Positions 43,683 to 51,072 of a DNA stretch of 64,000 nucleotides are shown here, piece after piece. This stretch comes from Stenomitos rutilans HA7619-LM2 (GTDB lineage Bacteria > Cyanobacteriota > Cyanobacteriia > Leptolyngbyales > Leptolyngbyaceae). The first letter of the stretch is position 1, and each line of letters starts with the position of its first letter. Below the pieces are notes generated by a model. That model saw only the letters and a list, made by a program, of their open reading frames with translations, had not been told where the DNA came from and ran no database searches. The position numbers and the translations under genes are program-made. The stretch lies in NCBI GenBank assembly GCA_019358945.1, contig JAHHIE010000018.1, positions 1 through 64,000 on the forward strand. Reading direction: 5' to 3'.

Positions 43683-44435
43683 ATGAGTTCAATGTCTGAA
43701 AAAGTAGCGATCGTCACAGGCGGCAGTTCCGGTATTGGTCGGGCTACTGCGATCGCCTTTGCAAAAGCGGGAGCAACAGTTGTTGTCGCTGCCCGTCGTG
43801 AAGGAGAAGGAGAAGAAACTGCTCGACTGGTTCAAGCAGCCAGGAGTAAAGGGCTATTTGTTAAAACAGATGTGACCCAAGCCGCAGACGTGGAAAGGTT
43901 AATTCAGACCGCGATCGCCCGCTATGGGCGCGTCGATTACGCCTTTAACAATGCTGGCTCTGGAAAAGCCAGTCCTCTGGTCGCTTTAGAGGAAGCCGAT
44001 TGGGAGTATGAGCTTAATGCCAATCTCAAATCTGTTTGGCTTTGCATGAAGCACGAAATTCCAGCAATGCAAAAAACTGGCGGCGGCGCGATCGTCAACG
44101 TTGCTTCTCAAGGTGCCTTACTCGGTATTGCCAACTATGGTGCTTATGGAGCTGCTAAAGCAGGTGTGATTGCGTTATCTCGTGCGGCAGCGGCTGAACA
44201 CTCGGTGGATCACATTCGGATCAATTCGATTAGTCCTGGTGCGGTGAAAACTGACTTATGGGCAAGCGCTCCACCTGAAATGCTGGATCAAGTGGCAGCA
44301 GGCATTCCCTTGAAGCGGATCGGGATGCCTGAAGATATTGCTGAAGCCGTTGTTTGGTTATGCTCAGCCGGATCAGCGTTTGTGACGGGACACAACTTAG
44401 TGGTTGATGGTGGCTTCACCGCTGTTCAAAAGTAA
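43683..44435 (+). CDS. Short-chain dehydrogenase/reductase (FabG-like)
   Basis: A 250-residue classical SDR without a signal: VTGGSSGIGRATAIAFAKAG (glycine motif), VAARREGEGEE, TDVTQAADVERLI, NNAGSG, Ser in NVASQGALLG, YGAYGAAKAGVIALS with catalytic Tyr/Lys, SPGAVKTDLW and a C-terminal GHNLVVDGGFTAV. All catalytic residues are present. The substrate is unknown. It is cytoplasmic and the closest intact relative in the window of the broken fragment at 513. Confidence 0.9.
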   Translation: MSSMSEKVAIVTGGSSGIGRATAIAFAKAGATVVVAARREGEGEETARLVQAARSKGLFVKTDVTQAADVERLIQTAIARYGRVDYAFNNAGSGKASPLVALEEADWEYELNANLKSVWLCMKHEIPAMQKTGGGAIVNVASQGALLGIANYGAYGAAKAGVIALSRAAAAEHSVDHIRINSISPGAVKTDLWASAPPEMLDQVAAGIPLKRIGMPEDIAEAVVWLCSAGSAFVTGHNLVVDGGFTAVQK

Positions 44436-44505
44436 TCAGCGATCGAACCATCATTACGGCCTGATGGGGCTGCTAGAAGAATCTTGCAAATCATATGATT
44501 CTGAA

Positions 44506-44976
44506 ATGTTTTGCCGTCGGCAATTAGTAATCCAACTAGGCGTGCTTGCAAGCTGCCTTACCGCTACGGCTGCACTCGCACAAACAAAGAAACTATCATC
44601 TCAAAAGGTCATGGCTGGAACAGAGATTACGTCCGTTGTTAACAGTATTGTCATTTTGTCTGATTTACGCGACTGGGCAAGTGTGAGACGATGTTTTGCC
44701 GATCAGGTTGATGTCGATTACACATCGCTCACTGGTGGAAAGCCTAAAACGATCGCGGCAGAGGCATTAGTCCAACGCTGGAAGACTGCCTTTGAAAGCA
44801 CCTTCAAAACCACGCAACATCTACTCGGTACTCATGTCATTACCCTTCAAGGCGACACTGCTACTTGCTTATCCCACTTTCAAGCGCGGCATACGACTTT
44901 GGATACCACCAAAGGTATATGGACATTGGGTGGACACTACCATGATGATCTGGTGTGCCTATCCTCCAAAGACTAA
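44506..44976 (+). CDS. SnoaL/NTF2-like protein with export signal
   Basis: A 156-residue product from ATG 44506: FCRRQLVIQLGVLASCLTAT-AALAQ looks like a signal peptide (possibly Tat). The rest is a cone-shaped SnoaL/NTF2-like domain: EITSVVNSIVILSDLRDWAS, FADQVDVDYTSLTGGKPKTI, LVQRWKTAFESTFKTTQHLL and WTLGGHYHDDLV. The C-terminus (CLSSKD) seems a few residues short of family members, so the end may have shifted frame. The start is uncertain; a longer frame overlaps the SDR gene. It lies 33 bp before the tautomerase gene. Confidence 0.7.
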   Translation: MFCRRQLVIQLGVLASCLTATAALAQTKKLSSQKVMAGTEITSVVNSIVILSDLRDWASVRRCFADQVDVDYTSLTGGKPKTIAAEALVQRWKTAFESTFKTTQHLLGTHVITLQGDTATCLSHFQARHTTLDTTKGIWTLGGHYHDDLVCLSSKD

Positions 44977-45008
44977 GATTCAAGAAATCATTAAGAGAGA
45001 TATGCATC

Positions 45009-45215
45009 ATGCCATACATCAATGTTCAAATTACGACAGGAGCTACGAGAGAACAAAAGTCTGAGTTGGTAAAGGAATTTACAGAATTACTTGTCCGCAT
45101 CCTCGGTAAAAAGCCAGAACATATCCACATTGTTATTCAAGAGATAGCTGACGAAAACTGGGGTTTCTCAGGAATGCTCACAGATGAATGGAAAAGAAAG
45201 CTCACTAACGATTAG
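45009..45215 (+). CDS. 4-oxalocrotonate tautomerase family protein
   Basis: A 68-residue member of the tautomerase (4-OT/MIF-like) superfamily. The catalytic Pro follows the initiator Met (M-PYINVQITTGATREQKSEL), and KKPEHIHIVIQEIADENWGFSG matches the family core. Such enzymes act as small oligomers on enol/keto substrates. It stands between the SnoaL-like gene and an SDR in one direction and is probably co-transcribed with them. Confidence 0.88.
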   Translation: MPYINVQITTGATREQKSELVKEFTELLVRILGKKPEHIHIVIQEIADENWGFSGMLTDEWKRKLTND

Positions 45216-45272
45216 TCATTAAACGATGCATATGCCCATTTGAATTCAGGATTTCAGTCAGGAGAACGCTAA

Positions 45273-46130
45273 ATGATTCGACTCGACAATCAAGTAGCAA
45301 TTATTACTGGAAGCGGGCGCGGTATGGGTTTCGCCTACGCCCGTCTGCTGGCGGATAGAGGCGCACGTGTCGTAATACACGATGCGGGTGTCGGTCAGGA
45401 TGGTATGGGTTCCAGCCCAGACGTAGCGGTCAATGCTGTCAGGGCTATTCAAGAGGCAGGTGGAACGGCGATTTCAAGTATTGCAATGCTTGATAGCCGA
45501 GAGAATTGTAAGGGTTTGGTGGAAACTGCGATCGCAGAATTCGGTCGCCTTGATATCTTGATCCACAATGCTGGCTGGGTCGCCTATCAAGCGATCGAGG
45601 AGTTAACCTCAGATTTTCTGCAACGTGCCATCAACGTTAACATCGAAGCACCAACCTGGTTGGCTCAAGCAGCCTTTCCAATGATGAAACAGCAAAACTA
45701 CGGACGGATTGTGCTGACGACTTCAGATAGGGCGATTTACAAGCAATATGCATTCAAGGGCCTCGCTCCTTATGCAATGGGAAAAATGGCACAGATCGGT
45801 TTGATGAATGTGCTCGCGGTTGAAGGCAAAGAGTATGGCATTCTGGTCAATGCGATTTCACCAGTCGCTAAAACGCGGATGTGGAACATCCAAGATGAAC
45901 CAGAGGAGTTGCGACCCGATCAAGTAGCTCCCGGAGTGTTATATCTTGCTTCTCCAGAATGCCGAGAGTCTGGATTTATCTTAAGGGCAAGCAATGGTCA
46001 ATTCACAGCCGCACGCTGGGTCGAGCGAGACAACGTAGACTATCCATTAAACCTTGCCGCTGTGGAAAGCTCTACTGTAGAAGATTTGGCGACTCGCTGG
46101 CAGGAGATTGCTGTAGATGTTGCGCTTTAA
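45273..46130 (+). CDS. Short-chain dehydrogenase/reductase
   Basis: A 285-residue SDR: ITGSGRGMGFAYARLLADRG, VVIHDAGVGQDGMGSSPDVA (a longer loop like that of the multifunctional hydroxyacyl-CoA dehydrogenase group), IHNAGWV in place of NNAG, Ser/Thr in VLTTSDRAI, Tyr/Lys in APYAMGKMAQIG, and a C-terminal extension after residue 235 that covers the active site. The substrate is unknown. Start ATG 45273 has AGGAGAACGCTAA upstream. Confidence 0.88.
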   Translation: MIRLDNQVAIITGSGRGMGFAYARLLADRGARVVIHDAGVGQDGMGSSPDVAVNAVRAIQEAGGTAISSIAMLDSRENCKGLVETAIAEFGRLDILIHNAGWVAYQAIEELTSDFLQRAINVNIEAPTWLAQAAFPMMKQQNYGRIVLTTSDRAIYKQYAFKGLAPYAMGKMAQIGLMNVLAVEGKEYGILVNAISPVAKTRMWNIQDEPEELRPDQVAPGVLYLASPECRESGFILRASNGQFTAARWVERDNVDYPLNLAAVESSTVEDLATRWQEIAVDVAL

Positions 46131-46171
46131 AGATTGAGCTTGTACTTCGAGAGAATTATTGGTGGGAGCAT

Positions 46172-47095
46172 ATGATGAAACTATTCAGGCTTTTCTCTTT
46201 CTCTGCTTTATCGCGTCGTCAAATTCTATCCGTAGGAGCAATGGGAGCAGCAGGAGTAGCAACAACCGCGATCGCCGCTCAAGTTCAGGCAAACACGAAA
46301 ACACCGATCGCCCCTGAAACTGGAAAAGCTAATGCTCAAGGCAAATTTGCCAATAAAGTGGTGCTGATTACAGGCGCAACTTCTGGTATTGGAGAAGCGA
46401 CTGCCTATGCATTTGCTCACGAAGGTGCGAAGGTGATGTTTTGTGGACGACGCGAGAATTTAGGGAAGCAGGTCGAAGCCAAAATTAAAGGCTTTGGCGG
46501 TGAGGGCACCTATATGCGAGCAGATGTTCGGCAAGAGGTAGAGGTGAAAGCCTTGGTGGATGCCTGTGTGCAAAAATATGGACGCATTGATATTGCCTTT
46601 AACAATGCCGGAATTGAAAGTCCGCCTAAGTCGATCGCAGAAATGTCTCTGGACGAGTGGAACAACGTGATTGCAACCAACCAGACAGGCATATTTCTGG
46701 CAATGAAGTACGAGATTCCTGTGATGGTACAACAGGGCGATGGCACGATCGTCAACACTGCCTCTGTTGGTGGTCATCGCGGCTTTGGCAAAATTGGACC
46801 TTATGGTGCAAGCAAGGCGGCTGTGCTGCAAATGACAAGAATTGCAGCACTGGAGTATGCAGATAAAAACATCCGGATCAATTCAATTTCACCTGGTGCA
46901 GTTGATACACCGATGCTGCATCGTGCTATTTCTTCATGGGGTCTAACTCCTAAAGAAGCTGCCGCACCTTATCCCATTCAGCGATTAGCGACATCCGAGG
47001 AAATGGCAAGAAGTGTCATGTGGTTAGCATCTGCTGATGCTTCAGTGGTGACAGGGATGGATATGGATGTAACAGGCGGATACCTGACGAAATAA
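46172..47095 (+). CDS. Tat-signal SDR oxidoreductase, paralogue B
   Basis: A 307-residue protein, the same length as paralogue A. The signal SALSRRQILSVGAMGAAGVA and the cofactor half (ITGATSGIGEATAYAF, CGRRENLGKQVEAKIKGFGG) are close to identical to A, but from NNAGIESPPKSIAEMSLDEW onward the sequence differs widely and looks like a different SDR (VNTASVGGHRG, YGASKAAVLQMT, SPGAVDTPML, TGMDMDVTGGYLTK). All catalytic residues are present. The sharp change suggests recombination or gene conversion between copies. ATG 46172 is chosen; an upstream in-frame start would overlap the previous gene. Confidence 0.88.
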   Translation: MMKLFRLFSFSALSRRQILSVGAMGAAGVATTAIAAQVQANTKTPIAPETGKANAQGKFANKVVLITGATSGIGEATAYAFAHEGAKVMFCGRRENLGKQVEAKIKGFGGEGTYMRADVRQEVEVKALVDACVQKYGRIDIAFNNAGIESPPKSIAEMSLDEWNNVIATNQTGIFLAMKYEIPVMVQQGDGTIVNTASVGGHRGFGKIGPYGASKAAVLQMTRIAALEYADKNIRINSISPGAVDTPMLHRAISSWGLTPKEAAAPYPIQRLATSEEMARSVMWLASADASVVTGMDMDVTGGYLTK

Positions 47096-47205
47096 GGCAG
47101 TTTGCAGGGCTATATTTTCTAACAGTGCAGTAATTAGACAACGATCTGCTTTGAAATGGATTAGGCGATGTTGATTGAAATTTAGACGTTAAGAGCAAAG
47201 AAATA

Positions 47206-47922
47206 ATGAAATTCAGCAATCAAATTGTAGTCGTTGTCGGTGGTAGTTCAGGCATTGGATTAGGAACCGCTAAAGCTGCTCACGCTGAGGGTGCATCCGT
47301 GGTGATTGTCGGGCGATCGCCCGATCGCTTAGATCAAGCCAGTGCCCAAATCGGCAGTCGGGCGCGTGGTATTCAAGCAGATGTTGAACATGAGGCTTCT
47401 GTAGAGACTGCTTTTACTGAGATAGGGCCGTTTGACCACCTATTCATTTCAGCGCAAGATGCTGCAACTGCACCGTTATCAAAAACGACTAAAGACAAGT
47501 TTCGTCCCACACTGGATAGCAAAATTTGGGGAGCCTTACATATCGTCAAACATGCCGCTTCTCGCATCTCTAGTCATGGGTCAATTGTTTTTATCTCAGG
47601 GTTAGCAGGTAGAAAAGGATATTCAGGATTTGCGCTGGCTGGAGCAGCGAATGCTGGCATTGAAGCGGTAGCCCGCAATTTAGCGGTAGAGTTGGCTCCA
47701 ATTAGAGTGAATACCGTTTGTGCGGGTGTAATCGATACCCCTATGCTGGATAAAGTGTTTGGGGCACAACGCCAAGAAATTGTCGAAGCGATCGCGAATA
47801 AGCTTCCAGCCAAGCGCATCGGTAAACCTGAAGAGATTGCCGATGCCGTACTTTTTCTCATGGGAAATGGCTTTATCACAGGAGCGACTTTGCTGATCGA
47901 TGGCGGCGATGCTTTAGTTTGA
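47206..47922 (+). CDS. SDR family protein lacking the YxxxK catalytic pair
   Basis: A 238-residue Rossmann-fold SDR: VVGGSSGIGLGTAKAAHAEG, IVGRSPDRLDQA, GIQADVEHEASV, Ser in FISGLAGRKG, then GFALAGAANAGIEAVARNLA where the usual Tyr-x3-Lys is replaced (no Tyr, Asn for Lys), and VCAGVIDTPML. NNAG reads SAQDA. Groups of SDRs with this altered active site exist and are often annotated only as SDR family. It may be a binding or regulatory protein rather than a standard dehydrogenase. Confidence 0.85.
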   Translation: MKFSNQIVVVVGGSSGIGLGTAKAAHAEGASVVIVGRSPDRLDQASAQIGSRARGIQADVEHEASVETAFTEIGPFDHLFISAQDAATAPLSKTTKDKFRPTLDSKIWGALHIVKHAASRISSHGSIVFISGLAGRKGYSGFALAGAANAGIEAVARNLAVELAPIRVNTVCAGVIDTPMLDKVFGAQRQEIVEAIANKLPAKRIGKPEEIADAVLFLMGNGFITGATLLIDGGDALV

Positions 47923-48004
47923 TTTCTCATTAACGGCATTGCTGATCCTGCCTACTTCACTAAATTTACTTCAGCCCTTACAGATGATGCATAGGAGTTC
48001 AATG

Positions 48005-48121
48005 ATGCGCTACAAACGATTAGGTAACAGCAGCTTACGGGTTTCAGAACTGCGTCTCGTCACGATGACCCGTCGAAATTCAGCCTTACTATCTTTTACA
48101 CTCATCAACTATGATTCCTAA
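48005..48121 (+). pseudogene. Aldo/keto reductase, N-terminal remnant
   Basis: The frame reads MRYKRLGNSSLRVSELRLVT then MTRRNSALL and stops at 48121. The first 22 residues match the start of the intact AKR at 48326 (MRYKLLGNSGLRVSELCLGTM). After that the similarity ends. It is a partial duplicate lying directly before the 70-aa gene, whose start codon lies within its tail. Confidence 0.85.
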
Positions 48122-48323
48122 CCCTGCAATCACAGAAGCTTTTGAAGACTGGCTGAAAGCACAAATCTTGCAGCTCAGTGTAGACACGCTCAAGTCCAAT
48201 GCAGTCACCTGTACTGCCTGTGGCGAGATATTGGGCACTTACATCATTGACTACAAGGGTGATCGCTTCCGTCTCTCACTCGAACAAGCCTACGCCTTTC
48301 TCAAATTCATTCAGGAGAATTAA
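48111..48323 (+). CDS. Small CxxC-containing protein, family unknown
   Basis: A 70-residue soluble protein: WLKAQILQLSVDTLKSNAVT, CTACGE (a CxxC pair), then GTYIIDYKGDRFRLSLEQAY and AFLKFIQEN. Two cysteines could bind a metal or be redox active. It ends 2 bp before the AKR start, so the two are translationally linked. A degenerate relative of its N-terminal half lies after the AKR gene (49387-49467), showing that small gene and AKR were duplicated as a unit. Confidence 0.7.
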   Translation: MIPNPAITEAFEDWLKAQILQLSVDTLKSNAVTCTACGEILGTYIIDYKGDRFRLSLEQAYAFLKFIQEN

Positions 48324-48325
48324 TC

Positions 48326-49378
48326 ATGCGCTACAAACTATTGGGCAACAGCGGTTTACGGGTTTCTGAACTGTGCCTCGGCACCATGACCTTTGGCGAA
48401 GATTGGGGCTGGGGTGCATCGCTAGATGAATGCAAAACCATCTACACAGCCTTTCGGGAAGCAGGCGGTAACTTCATCGACACCGCCAACATCTACACGA
48501 ACGGTACGAGTGAGAAATATGTGGGTGAATTGATTGCTTCGGAACGAGAGGCGATCGTCGTTGCCACAAAATATTCTAACGGGATGCCGAGCAATGATCC
48601 AAATGGGGCAGGTAATCACCGCAAGCGCATGGTGCAATCGGTGGAAGGTAGCCTCAAGCGGCTCAATACTGATTACCTTGATGTGCTATGGGTGCATTCC
48701 TGGGACTTCACCACGCCGCCCGAAGAAGTGATGCGATCGTTCGATGATCTGGTGCGTCAAGGAAAAGTGCTGTACATTGGCATTTCTGACGCACCTGCCT
48801 GGGTGGTGGCGCAATGCAACACGATCGCCCATTTACGCGGCTGGACACCGTTTATTGGGCTGCAAATTGAGTACAGTCTGTTGCAACGCACGGTAGAGCG
48901 AGAACTGCTGCCAATGGCACGATCGCTGGATATTGGCATTACTGCCTGGTCGCCGTTGGCAAATGGTTGGCTGACGGGAAAATACACTAAAGAGACTGGT
49001 AGTGACGAATCCAAACGACTGAATAACGAGGGGATGTCTGCCTTTGTGCAGCAGAGCGATCGCAACCACACGATCGCCCGTGCAGTGGATGACGTGGCAT
49101 CTCAAATTGGCTGTAGTTCGGCTCAGGTGGCTCTGGCTTGGCTGCTGCATCAAGGCACCATTCCGATTGTCGGTGCTCGCAAAGCCGCCCAGGTAAAAGA
49201 TAATCTCGACTGTGTGAACGTAAAATTAGCCGATGCCCAACTCGCTCAACTGGATCAGGTGAGTCAAATTGAACTCGGCTTTCCCCACGATTTTTTCAAT
49301 CAGGAAATGCCGCAGTCATTCATTTTCGGTGGGCAATTCAAGGCGATCGACAATCATCGCTATACGCAAATTCATTGA
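48326..49378 (+). CDS. Aldo/keto reductase
   Basis: A 350-residue TIM-barrel NADPH-dependent reductase of the AKR superfamily. The catalytic tetrad can be placed: Asp and Tyr in FIDTANIYTNG (about 51-61), Lys in VATKYSNG and His in LWVHSWD. The C-terminal cofactor-binding segment is GTIPIVGARKAAQVKDNLDC. It reduces aldehydes or ketones; the closest types are YajO/Tas-like AKRs. The start is coupled to the 70-aa gene. Fragments of a second copy flank it on both sides (48005-48121 and 50118-50165). Confidence 0.92.
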   Translation: MRYKLLGNSGLRVSELCLGTMTFGEDWGWGASLDECKTIYTAFREAGGNFIDTANIYTNGTSEKYVGELIASEREAIVVATKYSNGMPSNDPNGAGNHRKRMVQSVEGSLKRLNTDYLDVLWVHSWDFTTPPEEVMRSFDDLVRQGKVLYIGISDAPAWVVAQCNTIAHLRGWTPFIGLQIEYSLLQRTVERELLPMARSLDIGITAWSPLANGWLTGKYTKETGSDESKRLNNEGMSAFVQQSDRNHTIARAVDDVASQIGCSSAQVALAWLLHQGTIPIVGARKAAQVKDNLDCVNVKLADAQLAQLDQVSQIELGFPHDFFNQEMPQSFIFGGQFKAIDNHRYTQIH

Positions 49379-49386
49379 GTAGCAGA

Positions 49387-49467
49387 TTGAAAGCGCAGGT
49401 ATTACAACTGAGCATCGATAGATTAGACGCATCTTCGCCAACCATTCGGGTACGAAACCAGGATTAG
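49387..49467 (+). pseudogene. Remnant of the 70-aa CxxC protein
   Basis: An open stretch reads LKAQVLQLSIDRLDASSPTI then RVRNQD-stop (TAG 49465-49467). The first 12 residues parallel LKAQILQLSVDTL in the intact gene at 48111, then diverge. It has no start codon. It is a degraded second copy positioned just after the AKR. Confidence 0.65.
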
Positions 49468-49533
49468 TTCTCTTCTGCACACTTTAAGCTAGAGAGCTAG
49501 ACTGAACAGGACGATCGCAAAAAACGTTTTGTC

Positions 49534-50022
49534 ATGATTGAAATTCTTCGCAGCTACGTTCCAGGCTCAATTGGTCGAGTAGTTGAGCTACATGGCATCT
49601 ACTATGCTAAATACTGGCACTTTGAAGCATTCTTTGAAGCTAAAGTTGCAGATGGACTAGCTGAGTTTATGAATCGGTATAACGAAGAGCGCGATGGATT
49701 TTGGGTCGCTGTTTTAGAAAATCGGGTTGAAGCCTCCATTGCCATTGATGGCATACAGGCAAATCAAACCGGTGTTCATCTTCGCTGGTTCATTGTGTCA
49801 GATGTGCTGCGAGGTCAAGGAGTCGGGCGACAACTGTTGAATTCAGCGATCGAGTTTTGTCGGAGGAAGCAGTATCGACGCGTTTATTTGTGGACGTTTG
49901 AAGGTTTGGACTCAGCCAGACATTTGTATGAAATATTTGGCTTTAAGCTGGTTGAGCAGTACCGGGGTTGTCAGTGGGGAGTTGAGGTCAACGAGCAGAA
50001 GTTTGAGTTGCAGATTGAGTAG
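49534..50022 (+). CDS. GNAT-family N-acetyltransferase
   Basis: A 162-residue GNAT protein. The acetyl-CoA pyrophosphate loop is RGQGVGRQLLNSAIEFCRRK (about 102-121; R/Q-x-x-G-x-G/A pattern), preceded by the strand HLRWFIVSDVL and followed by RRVYLWTFEGLDSARHLYEIFGFKLVEQ. It transfers acetyl from acetyl-CoA to an unknown amine; some relatives are fused to MarR regulators. It stands alone after the AKR block. Confidence 0.9.
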   Translation: MIEILRSYVPGSIGRVVELHGIYYAKYWHFEAFFEAKVADGLAEFMNRYNEERDGFWVAVLENRVEASIAIDGIQANQTGVHLRWFIVSDVLRGQGVGRQLLNSAIEFCRRKQYRRVYLWTFEGLDSARHLYEIFGFKLVEQYRGCQWGVEVNEQKFELQIE

Positions 50023-50117
50023 AGCCTTGGAATCAACAATTAAATTTGTAGAGTTTTTATCTACAGAGAATGAGAAGCCGTCATGGATTCAAAGTGGCTG
50101 GCGTGAGCACAACAATT

Positions 50118-50165
50118 GCAGGCGATCAAGCGATTGACAATCATCGCTATACGCAAATTCGTTAG
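50118..50165 (+). pseudogene. Aldo/keto reductase, C-terminal remnant
   Basis: The reading IAGDQAIDNHRYTQIR-stop (TAG 50163-50165) matches the last residues of the intact AKR (KAIDNHRYTQIH-stop at 49378), and the DNA is nearly identical over about 30 bp. It is the far end of the duplicated AKR, separated from its N-terminal remnant by the intact copy and the GNAT gene. Confidence 0.8.
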
Positions 50166-50236
50166 CAATCAAGCCGTGAGCAGAAGCTTTTCACTTCAAA
50201 GGAAACTGTCATGTTGGCACATTGGGAGGACTAAGA

Positions 50237-50905
50237 ATGAAGATAGGTTTTTGGGGCAGTGGAAATATGGCGCGAGTCCTTGGAGGTGCCTGGTCAGTAG
50301 CAGGGCATCAAGTCGTTTTTGGTTCGCGTAGTGCTGAAAAGTCTCGTGATGTCGCTGCGGAAATTGGCTTTACCGCAACGGGTGGGACAAACGATGAAGT
50401 TGCCGAATCCTGTGAAGTCATTGTCAGTACTGTGCGTGCTGTTCCTTCCAGTTTATTAACGACAACTTCAGCATTGGCAGGCAAAGTCATCATCGACTTA
50501 AACAATCGAGATTTTCCGCGTGAGTATCAGCCTGAAGAATTTCTCAATTCCCTAGCCGAAGCAACTCAGAAAGATGTCCCCGCTGCCAGGGTCGTAAAAG
50601 CATTGAATAACCAGGCAATGGAGGTTTTCAACAGTGATGCGGTAGCACTGAGAGAGGCAGGTGTGCAAGCTTTTATGGCTGGAGATGACCATGAAGCGAA
50701 ACAAGTCACGGCTAAATTGCTCAACGATATTGGGCTGAAGCCCGTCGATTTTGGGCCGTTATCGAATGCATGGCTGTTAGAACTGCAAGCAGACATTCTC
50801 AGAACGTATATGTTTGCAACTGGAAATGCGCTCGTCACACCGGGTTTTATTGAGGCTCCTCGTGCTGAACCAAGATTTGGAGAGCGTCGCAAAGGGACAT
50901 ATTAA
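50237..50905 (+). CDS. NADP/F420-binding oxidoreductase-like protein
   Basis: A 222-residue protein of the F420-dependent NADP reductase/pyrroline-carboxylate-reductase-like fold. The N-terminal dinucleotide motif is MKIGFWGSGNMARVLGG, with VVFGSRSAEKSRDVAAEIGF providing NADP-phosphate contacts. Further motifs are VIVSTVRAVPSSLL, KVIIDLNNRDFP and ARVVKALNNQAMEVF. Cyanobacteria use such proteins in unknown redox steps. ATG 50237 is chosen over an in-frame start at 50222. Confidence 0.85.
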   Translation: MKIGFWGSGNMARVLGGAWSVAGHQVVFGSRSAEKSRDVAAEIGFTATGGTNDEVAESCEVIVSTVRAVPSSLLTTTSALAGKVIIDLNNRDFPREYQPEEFLNSLAEATQKDVPAARVVKALNNQAMEVFNSDAVALREAGVQAFMAGDDHEAKQVTAKLLNDIGLKPVDFGPLSNAWLLELQADILRTYMFATGNALVTPGFIEAPRAEPRFGERRKGTY

Positions 50906-50957
50906 AATGCCTAAAACCTGGCTAGGGCAGGCTGAAAGGAGATCTTAATCAGGATAC

Positions 50958-51068
50958 AAAATCTATGACAACTTTGGTTTTATTGCCGCTCATTGGCAAG
51001 ATCAGACTTGGCGATCGCAAAAACCTTTAGGGAGTACTTTAAAGGCCCTGGCACTACCTCTGGAGTAA
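50958..51068 (+). pseudogene. Possible isochorismatase-like C-terminal remnant
   Basis: The frame reads KIYDNFGFIAAHWQDQTWRS, then QKPLGSTLKALALPLE-stop (TAA 51066-51068). NFGFIAAH matches the segment NFGFIAAHLDYLAKQ near the end of the isochorismatase-like hydrolase at 31964. Only about 36 codons are open and no start is present, so this is a weak call. Confidence 0.3.
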
Positions 51069-51072
51069 AAAG

